64,000 bases of DNA from assembly GCA_030532895.1 (NCBI GenBank), contig JAUNKF010000002.1:124001-188000 (forward strand), written 5' to 3'. Below are positions 8,287 through 16,862 of this stretch, piece after piece. The translations under genes were made by a program, and so were the position numbers. Every line of letters begins with the position of its first letter. Position 1 is the stretch's first letter. Under the pieces are notes generated by a model. That model was not told where the DNA came from. It searched no databases and saw only the letters and a list, made by a program, of their open reading frames with translations. This stretch comes from Lautropia sp. (GTDB lineage: Bacteria; Pseudomonadota; Gammaproteobacteria; Burkholderiales; Burkholderiaceae_E).

Positions 8287-9144
8287 ATGTTTGTCATTAT
8301 CGGCTATGTGGTGGTGCTTGGCTCCGTGATCGGTGGCTATGCGATGGCGGGCGGCCATTTGGGGGCCTTGTTCCAGCCGCTGGAACTGCTGATGATCGGT
8401 GGTGGGGCGGTGGGTGCCTTCATCGTGGCCAATCCGGGCAAGGAGCTGAAGGCGACGCTGGGCGCGTTGCCGAGCATCTTCAAGGGATCCAAATACACCA
8501 AGGAGCGCTATCTGTCGTTGATGGCGATGCTCTACGACATCCTGAACAAGGCCCGAAAGGAAGGGCTGATGGCGATCGAGAACGATGTGGAGGCGCCCGA
8601 GAGCAGCCCGCTCTTCACGCGCTACCCGGATCTGGTGGCTGATCATCACTTGACGGAGTTCGTGACGGATTATCTGCGGATGATGATTTCCGGCAACCTG
8701 AACGCGCTGGAGATCGAAAACCTGATGGACAACGAGATGGAGACCCACCATCACGAGGCGATGGTGCCGGCGCATGCGATTCAGAAGGTGGCCGATGGCT
8801 TGCCGGCCTTCGGCATCGTGGCGGCGGTGATGGGGGTGGTGCACACGATGGGTTCGGTGGGGCAACCGCCGGCCATTCTGGGCCAGATGATCGCGCACGC
8901 GCTGGTGGGCACCTTCCTGGGGATTCTGCTGGCGTATGGCTTTGTGGCGCCGATTGCCGATCTGCTCACGCAGAAAACCAATGAGGCAGCCAAGGAGTTG
9001 CAGTGCGTGAAGGTGACGTTGCTCGCCAGCATGCAGGGTTATGCGCCAGCGGTGTGCGTGGAGTTCGGGCGCAAGGTGCTGTATTCGACCGAGCGGCCGA
9101 AGTTTGCCGAGCTGGAAGGCCACGTCAAGCAGAAGAGGGCATAA
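8287..9144 (+). CDS. motA: flagellar motor stator protein MotA
   Basis: A 285-residue stator subunit that forms the inner-membrane proton channel with MotB and transmits torque to FliG. It begins with a hydrophobic helix (FVIIGYVVVLGSVIGGYAMAGG) and a second one carrying GGGAVGAFIVANPGKELK, and has a large cytoplasmic loop. Two more membrane segments follow (LPAFGIVAAVMGVVHTMG and ALVGTFLGILLAYGFVAPI), matching the four-helix MotA topology. Length fits the E. coli-like long MotA class. The start has AGGGGAA seven bases upstream. motB follows after three bases. Confidence 0.97.
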   Translation: MFVIIGYVVVLGSVIGGYAMAGGHLGALFQPLELLMIGGGAVGAFIVANPGKELKATLGALPSIFKGSKYTKERYLSLMAMLYDILNKARKEGLMAIENDVEAPESSPLFTRYPDLVADHHLTEFVTDYLRMMISGNLNALEIENLMDNEMETHHHEAMVPAHAIQKVADGLPAFGIVAAVMGVVHTMGSVGQPPAILGQMIAHALVGTFLGILLAYGFVAPIADLLTQKTNEAAKELQCVKVTLLASMQGYAPAVCVEFGRKVLYSTERPKFAELEGHVKQKRA

Positions 9145-9147
9145 GCC

Positions 9148-10047
9148 ATGTCGGCCGCATCCGCCAAGAAGACGCAACCGATCGTCATCAAGCGTATCAA
9201 GAAGGGAGGCCACGGCCACCACGGGGGGGCATGGAAAATTGCCTACGCCGACTTCGTGACGGCGATGATGGCCTTCTTTCTGCTGATGTGGCTGTTGAGT
9301 TCTGCCAGTGAAAACGACCTGAAGGGGATTTCGGAGTACTTCCAGACGCCGCTGAAGATCGCGTTGACGGGCGGCAGTGGTGTGGGCGACCGGACGGCGG
9401 TGGTGCCGGGTGGTGGCATGGATCTGACGCGCAAGGATGGTCAGGTCAACAGCCGGGTGACGATGGCGCAGAAGCGGCGCAAGGAGCAGGAAAAGCTGAT
9501 GGCGCTGCAGAAGCAGCTGGAGGAGTCGATCATCAAGATTCCGGCGCTGGAAGCCCTGCGGGATCAGATCCGGATGGAGATGACGGTGGACGGTCTGTCG
9601 ATCCAGATCGTGGATGCGGGCAAGAAGCCGCTCTTTGCTTCGGGCAAGAGCACGGTGCTGGCGCCGGCGATGCGCGAGCTGCTGCGCACCATCGGCAAGA
9701 TGCTGAACGACGTGGACAACGCGTTGAGCCTGAGCGGCCATACCGATGCGATGCCTTATGCGGGTAAGGCCACCGGGGGCTATTCCAACTGGGAGCTGTC
9801 GGCCGAGCGAGCCAATTCGTCCCGTCGCGAGATGGTGATGGGCGGGCTGAATCCGGACAAGGTGCTGCGGGTGCAGGGCCTGGGGCCGGTGGTGCCGCTC
9901 GACAAGACGAATCCACGCGATCCGATGAATCGGCGCATCGCCATCGTGGTGCTGAACGAGGAGGCGAAGGCGCGCATCCTGTCAGGCTATGAGGTGTCGG
10001 CCTCGGATGAGACGAGTGCGGCCGAGGCGATCAGTGCGGCGCCATGA
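9148..10047 (+). CDS. motB: flagellar motor stator protein MotB
   Basis: A 299-residue partner of MotA. The cytoplasmic N-terminus is His/Gly-rich (GGHGHHGGAWKIAY). The single membrane helix follows, with the essential proton-accepting aspartate in YADFVTAMMAFFLLMWLL (D35). The plug region and an OmpA-like peptidoglycan-binding domain make up the C-terminus (LSGHTDAMPY, WELSAERAN, NPRDPMNRRIAIVVL). Length and layout are typical. It is co-transcribed with motA. A GC-rich hairpin after the gene (10108-10134) probably ends the transcript. Confidence 0.97.
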   Translation: MSAASAKKTQPIVIKRIKKGGHGHHGGAWKIAYADFVTAMMAFFLLMWLLSSASENDLKGISEYFQTPLKIALTGGSGVGDRTAVVPGGGMDLTRKDGQVNSRVTMAQKRRKEQEKLMALQKQLEESIIKIPALEALRDQIRMEMTVDGLSIQIVDAGKKPLFASGKSTVLAPAMRELLRTIGKMLNDVDNALSLSGHTDAMPYAGKATGGYSNWELSAERANSSRREMVMGGLNPDKVLRVQGLGPVVPLDKTNPRDPMNRRIAIVVLNEEAKARILSGYEVSASDETSAAEAISAAP

Positions 10048-10392
10048 GCTCGGGGGCAAGCCCTCTGCCTGTGTGCAACGGTTGATGCGTTGGTAGCAGA
10101 CGATCGAGGCGCCCGAAAGGGCGCCATTCCTTTTGATGAGCCGATGGGCTGATGAGCTGATAGGCCGACGGGCCGATGGCCCAGTCCGGGTGAGCCTGGG
10201 GCAGGTGGCAGCGTGAGCGGCAGGGGCCGGGGCAGGCAATGGTGTGGCCCGGCGGTTCCCGCCCGTCATGCGCGTCTGACCGCTTGTCCTGTCCGCCCTA
10301 AAGTGCGTCGTTTCCCCGCCTTTTTCCGGCTATTTCGGCGCCGAAGGGCTGGCCATAATCCTGTCATCTGAAGCAAAAGACGCGCGGAACAG
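10048..10392. other. motB-flhB gap with terminator and degenerate short repeats
   Basis: 345 bases without a gene. It holds the hairpin terminator at 10108-10134 and, at about 10135-10185, several imperfect copies of GCCGATGGGCTGAT. A CATAAT -10-like hexamer lies at 10354-10359, but the matching -35 (TATTTC) is poor, so the flhB promoter is not settled. Confidence 0.45.
10108..10134 (+). terminator. intrinsic terminator after motAB
   Basis: Stem GGCGCCC / GGGCGCC closed by a GAAA tetraloop, followed by ATTCCTTTT. The stem is strong and the loop a classic stable tetraloop; the U-tract is interrupted. It sits about 60 bases after motB. Confidence 0.65.
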
Positions 10393-11550
10393 ATGGCCGA
10401 CCAGCCCAGCAAAGAGGACAAGCAGTTACCTGCCACCGACACCCGCCTGAGACAGGCGGCCGAGGAAGGCAATGTGCCGCGGTCGCGTGATGCGGGGCAT
10501 TTGCTCGTGGTGGGCACGATGCTGGCCATGCTGGCAATGCTGGGGCCAGGGCTGGCCGAGGGCATCCAGCAGCTGCTGGCCCAGGCTTTTCGTTTCGATC
10601 ACCGGGCCAAGGGTGATGTCTTCGATGCGATGGTGCCCACGATGGGCCGGTTCATCGATGTACTGTGGCCGCTCTTTGCGGTATTGCTGGTCGTTTGCGT
10701 GGCGGCGCTGGCCGCTGGCGTGATTCCAGGCGGCTTCAACCTGGCCACGAAGGCGCTGGGTTTCAAGCTCTCGAAGATCAGCCCGCTCAATGGGCTGAAG
10801 CGGATCTTTTCGATCAAGAACTTTGTCGAATTTCTGAAGCTCTCGCTGCTCACGCTGATCCTGGGCAGCATCGGCAGCTGGTATGCCGCCAGCCGCTTTC
10901 CCGCCTTTGCCACGCTCTCACAGGGCACGTTCCGGTCGGCGCTGCCCGAGGCGGCCGGGCTGATCGGTATCGGCTTTGGCCTGATGATGGTGGTGTTGCT
11001 GCTGATGGCAGTGTTCGACGTGCCTTTTCAGTGGTTTCGCCATCGGGCCGATTTGCGGATGACGCGGGAAGAAGTCCGGCGTGAGAGCCGTGAGCAGGAA
11101 GGGGATCCACAGTTGCGCGGACACATACGATCCAGGCAACGTGAGGCCGCTCGTCGGCGCATGCTGACGGCCGTCCCGAAGGCGGACATCGTGGTCTCGA
11201 ATCCGACCCATTATGCGGTGGCGATCAAGTATGACGAGGCAGCCGGGGGGGCGCCACGCGTCGTTGCCAAGGGCATTGATGCCCTGGCGATGCGGATTCA
11301 GGCCATTGCACGGGAGTCGGGGGTGCCGGTGTTGCAGGCGCCGCCGCTGGCCAGGGCGTTGTATGCCCATGTGGAACTGGAGCAGGAGATTCCCCAGGCG
11401 CTGTACGTGGCGGTGGCTCAGGTGCTGGTTTATGTCTATCAGCTCAGGCACTGGGTGCCGGGCCGGAGCCTTGCGCCGGAGCCACCGGTCGATCTGCCTG
11501 TTCCTGACGAGATGGATCCGAAGAATACTGAGAAAGGTGAACGAACATGA
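10393..11550 (+). CDS. flhB: flagellar type III export apparatus switch protein FlhB
   Basis: A 385-residue export-gate component that switches secretion from rod/hook to filament substrates. Four membrane segments lie in residues 30-215. The cytoplasmic domain contains the autocleavage site NPTH (N270-P271) in SNPTHYAVAIKYD, so the switch should be functional. The C-terminus beyond residue 350 is a Pro-rich tail. The N-terminus (ADQPSKEDKQLPAT...RLRQAAEEGNVPRS) fits the family. The stop overlaps the flhA start (ATGA), indicating translational coupling. Confidence 0.97.
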   Translation: MADQPSKEDKQLPATDTRLRQAAEEGNVPRSRDAGHLLVVGTMLAMLAMLGPGLAEGIQQLLAQAFRFDHRAKGDVFDAMVPTMGRFIDVLWPLFAVLLVVCVAALAAGVIPGGFNLATKALGFKLSKISPLNGLKRIFSIKNFVEFLKLSLLTLILGSIGSWYAASRFPAFATLSQGTFRSALPEAAGLIGIGFGLMMVVLLLMAVFDVPFQWFRHRADLRMTREEVRRESREQEGDPQLRGHIRSRQREAARRRMLTAVPKADIVVSNPTHYAVAIKYDEAAGGAPRVVAKGIDALAMRIQAIARESGVPVLQAPPLARALYAHVELEQEIPQALYVAVAQVLVYVYQLRHWVPGRSLAPEPPVDLPVPDEMDPKNTEKGERT

Positions 11551-13688
11551 GCGCGCCATTGACGAATGTCCGCCAAGGGGCATTGGCCAAGGCGGGTGGC
11601 GGGCTTCGGCTGCCCTCGGCACTGAAGCTGGGCGGTCACGAGATTCCGCTGCCGCCGCTGTCTTCCTTGGCCGTGCCGGGGCTGGCCATCATGGTGCTGG
11701 CCATGATGCTGTTGCCGCTACCGGCACCGGTGCTGGATTTTCTGTTCACCTTCAACATCGCTTCGTCGCTGCTGGTGCTGCTGGTGGCTGTCTACACGGT
11801 GAAGGCACTGGATTTTGCCGTGTTTCCGACCGTGTTGCTGGTGACGACGTTGATGCGGCTGTCGTTGTCGGTGGCTTCGACGCGAGCCGTCTTGCTGCAC
11901 GGTCACACGGGCACGGATGCGGCGGGCAAGGTGATCGAGGCGTTTGCCAATTTCCTGATCGGTGGCAATTTTGCGGTCGGGATCATCGTGTTTGCGATTC
12001 TGACGGTCATCAACTTCATGGTGGTGACGAAGGGGGCTGGCCGGATTGCAGAGGTCTCGGCGCGTTTTGCGTTGGATGCCATGCCGGGCAAGCAGATGGC
12101 GATCGATGCCGATCTGAACACCGGGCAGATCGATCAGGAAGAGGCACGCCGTCGCCGGCAGGAGGTGAGCCGTGAGGCCGATTTCTATGGCTCGATGGAT
12201 GGTGCCTCGAAGTTCGTGCGGGGCGATGCGATCGCCAGCATCCTGATCCTGGTGATCAACCTGGTGGGGGGCTTGTCGATTGGCATGTTCCAGCACGGGC
12301 TGTCGGCCAGCGTGGCGGTGAACAACTATGTGCTGCTGGCGATCGGGGATGCGCTGGTGTCGCAGGTGCCGGCACTGGTGATTTCAGTGGCAGCTGGTCT
12401 GATCGTGTCCCGTGTGGGCGACGGTACCGACGACATCGGCAAGCAGATTGCGGCGCAGCTTTTCTCGCTGCCGCGCGCACTGGGGCTGGTGGCGATGATC
12501 GTCGGCGTGCTGGGACTGATTCCGGGCATGCCGCACCTGGCTTTTCTGTCACTGGCGGCGATGCTGGGCTATGTCTCGTTCAAGCTGAGCGTGATGGCCA
12601 GGCAGGCGCCTGAGCCGGTGGCCGATGAGGTGGTGCCGGTGAACGATGGCGATGCAACCTGGGATGATGTGCAGCCGGTGGATGTGCTGAGCCTGGAAGT
12701 GGGCTACAAGCTGATTCCGCTCGTGGACAAGGATTCGGGGGGGGATCTGCTGATGCGCATCAAAGGTGTTCGGCGCAAGTTTGCGCAGGAAATCGGTTTC
12801 CTGCCACCGCCGGTGCATGTGCGTGATCAGCTTGATTTGCGGCCGAACAGTTATCGGATCGGCCTGAAGGGCGTGACGGTCGGGGCCGGGGAGGCATTTC
12901 CCGGCTTGTGGCTGGCCATCGATCCGGGTCATGCCAGCATGCCGCTCAATGGAACGGCCACGAAGGATCCTGCCTTCGGGCTGCCGGCTTACTGGATTCA
13001 GGCGGCCGAAAAGGACATGGCGCAGGCGTCGGGCTACACGGTGGTGGATGCGTCCACGGTGGTGGCCACACATTTGCACCATCTGATGCAGATGCACGCC
13101 TGGCGATTGCTGGGCCGGGGCGAGGTTCAGCAGCTGCTCGACCATCTGACCCGCTTCATGCCGAAACTGGTCGAGGAAGTGGTGCCGAAGCTGGTGCCGG
13201 TGCCGGCTTTCCAGAAGGTGTTGCAAAACCTGCTGGAAGAGGGCGTGCATGTGCGCGACCTGAAGTCGATCGTCGAATCGTTGTCGGAGCATGGTGCGAA
13301 GGTGCAGGAGCCGGGTGAACTGACCCGCGAGGTGCGGGTGGCGCTGGCACCCGCCATCGTGCAGGGCATTTTCGGCTCGAATCAGGATCTGTCGGTGGCT
13401 GCGCTCGATCCGACGCTGGAGTCGCTGCTGATGCAGTCCTTGGCACCGGGTGGAAGTGCCGCGCTCGATCCGTCGGTGGCGGACTTCCTGGCAACGGAGG
13501 CGTCGAGAATCTGCCAGCAGCAGGAATCACTGGGGCTGCCAGCGTGCCTGCTGGTGCCTGACCGCATCCGGCCGCAGGTGGCAGCCATGATCCGCAAGGC
13601 CGCACCCCGGCTGCGGGTGCTGGCCCATGCCGAAATCCCCGACACCCACACCATTCGTATCGGTCATCTGATTGGGAGTAATCGATGA
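11547..13688 (+). CDS. flhA: flagellar type III export gate protein FlhA
   Basis: A 713-residue inner-membrane export gate. The N-terminal half has eight predicted membrane helices, beginning LAVPGLAIMVLAMMLLPLPAP. It holds the conserved FHIPEP-type loop (RFALDAMPGKQMAIDADLNTG) and EADFYGSMDGASKFVRGDAIA. The C-terminal half is the chaperone- and substrate-docking domain. Length matches FlhA (about 690-710). It overlaps flhB and flhF by four bases on each side. Confidence 0.97.
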   Translation: MSAPLTNVRQGALAKAGGGLRLPSALKLGGHEIPLPPLSSLAVPGLAIMVLAMMLLPLPAPVLDFLFTFNIASSLLVLLVAVYTVKALDFAVFPTVLLVTTLMRLSLSVASTRAVLLHGHTGTDAAGKVIEAFANFLIGGNFAVGIIVFAILTVINFMVVTKGAGRIAEVSARFALDAMPGKQMAIDADLNTGQIDQEEARRRRQEVSREADFYGSMDGASKFVRGDAIASILILVINLVGGLSIGMFQHGLSASVAVNNYVLLAIGDALVSQVPALVISVAAGLIVSRVGDGTDDIGKQIAAQLFSLPRALGLVAMIVGVLGLIPGMPHLAFLSLAAMLGYVSFKLSVMARQAPEPVADEVVPVNDGDATWDDVQPVDVLSLEVGYKLIPLVDKDSGGDLLMRIKGVRRKFAQEIGFLPPPVHVRDQLDLRPNSYRIGLKGVTVGAGEAFPGLWLAIDPGHASMPLNGTATKDPAFGLPAYWIQAAEKDMAQASGYTVVDASTVVATHLHHLMQMHAWRLLGRGEVQQLLDHLTRFMPKLVEEVVPKLVPVPAFQKVLQNLLEEGVHVRDLKSIVESLSEHGAKVQEPGELTREVRVALAPAIVQGIFGSNQDLSVAALDPTLESLLMQSLAPGGSAALDPSVADFLATEASRICQQQESLGLPACLLVPDRIRPQVAAMIRKAAPRLRVLAHAEIPDTHTIRIGHLIGSNR

Positions 13689-16231
13689 AAACCATGATTT
13701 TCAGTGGTCGTACCATGCGCGAGGCGATGGCGCAGGCCAAGCAGCGTTTTGGTGCCGACATCGACATTCTGAGCAGTGATCAGGTTGGTGATGAGGTTCA
13801 GGTGACCGTGGTGGTGCCCGAGGCCGGTGGTGGACGCCGTCGAAAGGCCGTCGAGCGAGTGTCGGCCAGCATCAAGGCACTGGCCGACGCACCGATGAAG
13901 GGTGAGCGGGCGAGCAACGCGGCGAAGGGCATCGAGACGGCCGACATGGTCGCGGCTTCCCCTGAGGCGTCGGCATCGGCGCCGGATGCACAGGCCGGCA
14001 CGCATGCCGGGACTGCCAGGGTCGAGGCGGATGAGGTCGTGCAGACGGCGGGCACAAAAGCCGGCAAATCGGCCAAAGAAACCAAGGACGCGAAGCAGGC
14101 CAAAGAGACCAGGACGGGCCGCACGACCCGACTGGCCAAAGGGGCGAAGACCGGTACACGCAAGACAGCCAGAAGTGCCAAGGCCGAAACATTGGCCGAG
14201 GCGGACGGTAGTTTGGGCGCGGATGCGTCCGTGTCCGATGCCGAGTGTCTGACAGGGGCAGGCAGCCGCGTTTCGCTTGAAGGTGATCAGCAGGCTAATG
14301 ATGTGGTCGGTCAGCAAGCCGCGTCGCCTGATGTGGTGGAGGGGGCAAACGAGCAGTCCACGGGGCCGCTCAGCACGCTGGATTTTGAGCGGCAGCGGCG
14401 CCTGCGGCAGGAGAAGCATGCACGTGCCGGAAGCGCCGGCGCAGCGGCTGGTGCCATGACAGGCGTTGCTTCAGGTGGCGTGGCGGGGTCGGGTGCTGAG
14501 ACCGCTGCGGCCGAGGCACCGTCAACCGCTGGCTTGCCAACACAGGCATCGTCGTTGGTGCATGCGCTGGTGGCTGCGCAGGCGGCACAGGCCGAAAAAG
14601 GAATGACTGGGCAGGCTTCGGCAGCCATGCAGCCGGGCGTGCCTGTTGGCATGGGGGCGGTGGCTGGCGTGCGCGTTGGGGTTGGCACCGGTGTGCAGCC
14701 AGGGGGCGTATTGGCTGACGGGGTCGCTGGCGCCACAGTGGCAGGCCAGGCCGTGCCGGTAGGTTCAAGCGCTGGTGGCTGGCGCATGGCGGGTCAACCG
14801 GTGGAGGCTTCGGCGGGGAGCAACCCGGCCGCGTCCTCCGGTGTGCTGACGGGCGTGGCAACTGGTGCTGCCGAGGCCGGGCAGGTGCCCGCCGCCTCGC
14901 GGCTGTCGCTGGTGCTGAACTCGGCCCGCCGGATGTTGAGCGGCACGCCGGGGCGTTGGCTGGGCAGATGGGGCAGTGCCGAGGCAGTGCTGGCTGCCCA
15001 CGTGGCGGCGCCCAGCGACGCAGCCGTCCAGGCAGCGACGGTGGCAGTGGGCACTGTCGCCGTGGGTGATGCGGATGCTGTGGCGCGCCCGGCCGGTTTT
15101 GGGCAGGAGGCGCCGATGCCGCTGTCGTCCTTGCTGCAATCGGATGCGGGCACCTCAGAGTGGCCGTCGTTGTCATTGCAGGCCGATGAAGGGACTTCGC
15201 AGGCGGGCAATCAGGCCGCGGTCGCGGATGCGCCTCCGTCGGCTGCACAGGCGGGGGCGCCCATGTTGGCGGCGGGGGGTGAGAGAGACGCCGCTCAGAT
15301 CATGGCGACACCGGTCGGGCGTGAGAGCCGTCTGACGGGGGTTGGCTGGTTCGAGACGGCCCGTCGTCGGCCAGGTCAGATGCGGTTGTTGCGCAACCTG
15401 TTGGCGTGTCAGTTTTCGCCGGCATTGGCCCGCACGCTGGTGAGCCTGTTGCCGGTGGATTACAGCGATGTGCAGGCCGATGAATGGCTGCGCCAGATGA
15501 TGTTGCGCGCGCTGGCGGGCGTCAATGGTCGGGCGGGCATCCTGCCGGGGAATACGGAACAGACGATTTTTGACAAGGGGGGCGTGTTTGCGCTGATCGG
15601 CCCCACCGGGGTGGGCAAGACGACGAGCATTGCCAAGATCGCGGCCCACCATGTGTTGCGGCATGGGCCAAAATCGCTGGCGCTGATCACGGCCGATGTC
15701 TACCGGATCGGGGCACAGGAGCAGCTTCGGGCTTTTGGGAAAATGCTCGGCGTGCCGGTGCAGGTGGCGCAGGATCGCGACGTGCTGCAAACGCTTCTGA
15801 AAGAGCATGAGTCGCGTGGGTTGGTGCTGATCGATACGGCCGGCATCAGCCAGCGTGACGAGCGTGTCTCAAAGCTGACATCGGCGCTGTCACTTGCGCA
15901 GGTCAAGCGTGTGCTGGTGCTGAACGCAGGCACGCAGCCCGGCGGCATCGAGGATGTGCTGCGCGCCTTCAGGGCGAGCGAGACGGCTGGTGTGCTGCTG
16001 TCGAAGGTGGATGAGGCGGTGGGGCTGGGCGCATGTTTCGATGCCCTGATCCGACACCGGTTGCCACTGGTCGGCTATACCGATGGGCAGCGGGTGCCGG
16101 AAGACTACCATCCGGCCAATTTGGGTCAGCTGATCGAGTCGGCACTGAGTGGTGAGGCAGCAAATCAGTATCCGTCGCTGTCGATGACCGACAGTGAGAT
16201 GCGTCATCTGTTCGAGGGCGCCCATGTTTGA
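13685..16231 (+). CDS. flhF: flagellar SRP-like GTPase FlhF with very long N-terminal insert
   Basis: An 848-residue FlhF, the SRP-type GTPase that sets flagellar position and number. The N-terminus is standard (MKTMIFSGRTMREAMAQAKQ...DIDILSSDQV). Residues from about 60 to 560 are low-complexity, rich in Ala, Gly, Thr, Val and Lys, with no recognisable domain. From about residue 545 the NG domain follows: IGPTGVGKTTSIAKIA near 638-652, ITADVYRIGAQEQL, LIDTAG, and the SKVDE guanine-specificity motif. All GTPase motifs look intact. Family members are usually about 400-550 residues, so the insert is unusual. The start overlaps flhA by ATGA. Confidence 0.95.
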   Translation: MKTMIFSGRTMREAMAQAKQRFGADIDILSSDQVGDEVQVTVVVPEAGGGRRRKAVERVSASIKALADAPMKGERASNAAKGIETADMVAASPEASASAPDAQAGTHAGTARVEADEVVQTAGTKAGKSAKETKDAKQAKETRTGRTTRLAKGAKTGTRKTARSAKAETLAEADGSLGADASVSDAECLTGAGSRVSLEGDQQANDVVGQQAASPDVVEGANEQSTGPLSTLDFERQRRLRQEKHARAGSAGAAAGAMTGVASGGVAGSGAETAAAEAPSTAGLPTQASSLVHALVAAQAAQAEKGMTGQASAAMQPGVPVGMGAVAGVRVGVGTGVQPGGVLADGVAGATVAGQAVPVGSSAGGWRMAGQPVEASAGSNPAASSGVLTGVATGAAEAGQVPAASRLSLVLNSARRMLSGTPGRWLGRWGSAEAVLAAHVAAPSDAAVQAATVAVGTVAVGDADAVARPAGFGQEAPMPLSSLLQSDAGTSEWPSLSLQADEGTSQAGNQAAVADAPPSAAQAGAPMLAAGGERDAAQIMATPVGRESRLTGVGWFETARRRPGQMRLLRNLLACQFSPALARTLVSLLPVDYSDVQADEWLRQMMLRALAGVNGRAGILPGNTEQTIFDKGGVFALIGPTGVGKTTSIAKIAAHHVLRHGPKSLALITADVYRIGAQEQLRAFGKMLGVPVQVAQDRDVLQTLLKEHESRGLVLIDTAGISQRDERVSKLTSALSLAQVKRVLVLNAGTQPGGIEDVLRAFRASETAGVLLSKVDEAVGLGACFDALIRHRLPLVGYTDGQRVPEDYHPANLGQLIESALSGEAANQYPSLSMTDSEMRHLFEGAHV

Positions 16232-16862
16232 TGGCACGACTGATCAGGCAGCCGGTTTGCGGCGGCTTTTCCGGACGCAGGAGCGTCGGTTGATTCCAGC
16301 CGGATCTCTGGTGGCAGAGCCGGTGGCGCACCGGTTCATCGCCCATCTGGCAGGCCGGATCGCTGGGCAAGGACATGTGCTGGAGCGACTGGATCGTCAG
16401 GGGTTGGGCCGAATGGTGCAGGCAGAGGCTGGCGGGGACGGGGATCTGGCCTGTCGACATTATCTGTGGCTGGATGAGCCGATCGAGATGGCACAGTGGG
16501 TCGATGCACAGGCGGGTGACCGGATGTTGCTGATTCTCAGCCATCGACGTGAGGCACGGATGATGCAGTATGCGCAGATCAAACGTATCGTCAGCAGTAC
16601 GGGTATTCGGCGTTTCGGGTTGATGTTTGCCGATCTGGAGCAGATCTCGGGGGGACGTCAGGCTTTTCTGGGGCTGGCGGCTTGTGCTGGCCGTTTCCTT
16701 GGGGTGCGGCTGGATGTGGTGCTGAGCGGTGGCGCCGATGCGGCAGAGCTGGCGTTGTGGTCGGGCTTGTCGACGGCGCCGCTGTCGGATTTCGAGTGGT
16801 CGTCCTGGTCAGACATGGGTTTGTCATCCTTGACCAATGTTTCCAAGGGGGTGGCGCATTGA
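16224..16862 (+). CDS. FlhG-like protein lacking the Walker A motif
   Basis: A 212-residue protein in the position where FlhG (FleN/YlxH), the MinD-type ATPase partner of FlhF, is normally encoded. No KGGxGKT-type P-loop is present. The N-terminal half (LIPAGSLVAEPVAHRFIAHLAGR) shows no ATP-binding signature. The C-terminal half keeps a MinD/FlhG-like pattern: DRMLLILSHRREARMMQYAQIKRI followed by IRRFGLMFADLEQ and LAACAGRFLGVRLDVVLSGG. I read it as a degenerate FlhG that has lost nucleotide binding, or a diverged protein that replaced it. It overlaps flhF by eight bases, and fliA starts within its stop codon. Confidence 0.6.
   Translation: MFDGTTDQAAGLRRLFRTQERRLIPAGSLVAEPVAHRFIAHLAGRIAGQGHVLERLDRQGLGRMVQAEAGGDGDLACRHYLWLDEPIEMAQWVDAQAGDRMLLILSHRREARMMQYAQIKRIVSSTGIRRFGLMFADLEQISGGRQAFLGLAACAGRFLGVRLDVVLSGGADAAELALWSGLSTAPLSDFEWSSWSDMGLSSLTNVSKGVAH

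Noticed and set aside
8113-9741. 542-codon open frame opposite motAB
   Set aside because: Covers two intact motor genes in the reverse direction; His/Arg-rich shadow composition.
10135-10185. Degenerate GCCGATGGGCTGAT copies as a CRISPR or tandem repeat array
   Set aside because: Copies are imperfect, very short and without uniform spacers; at most a decayed simple repeat.
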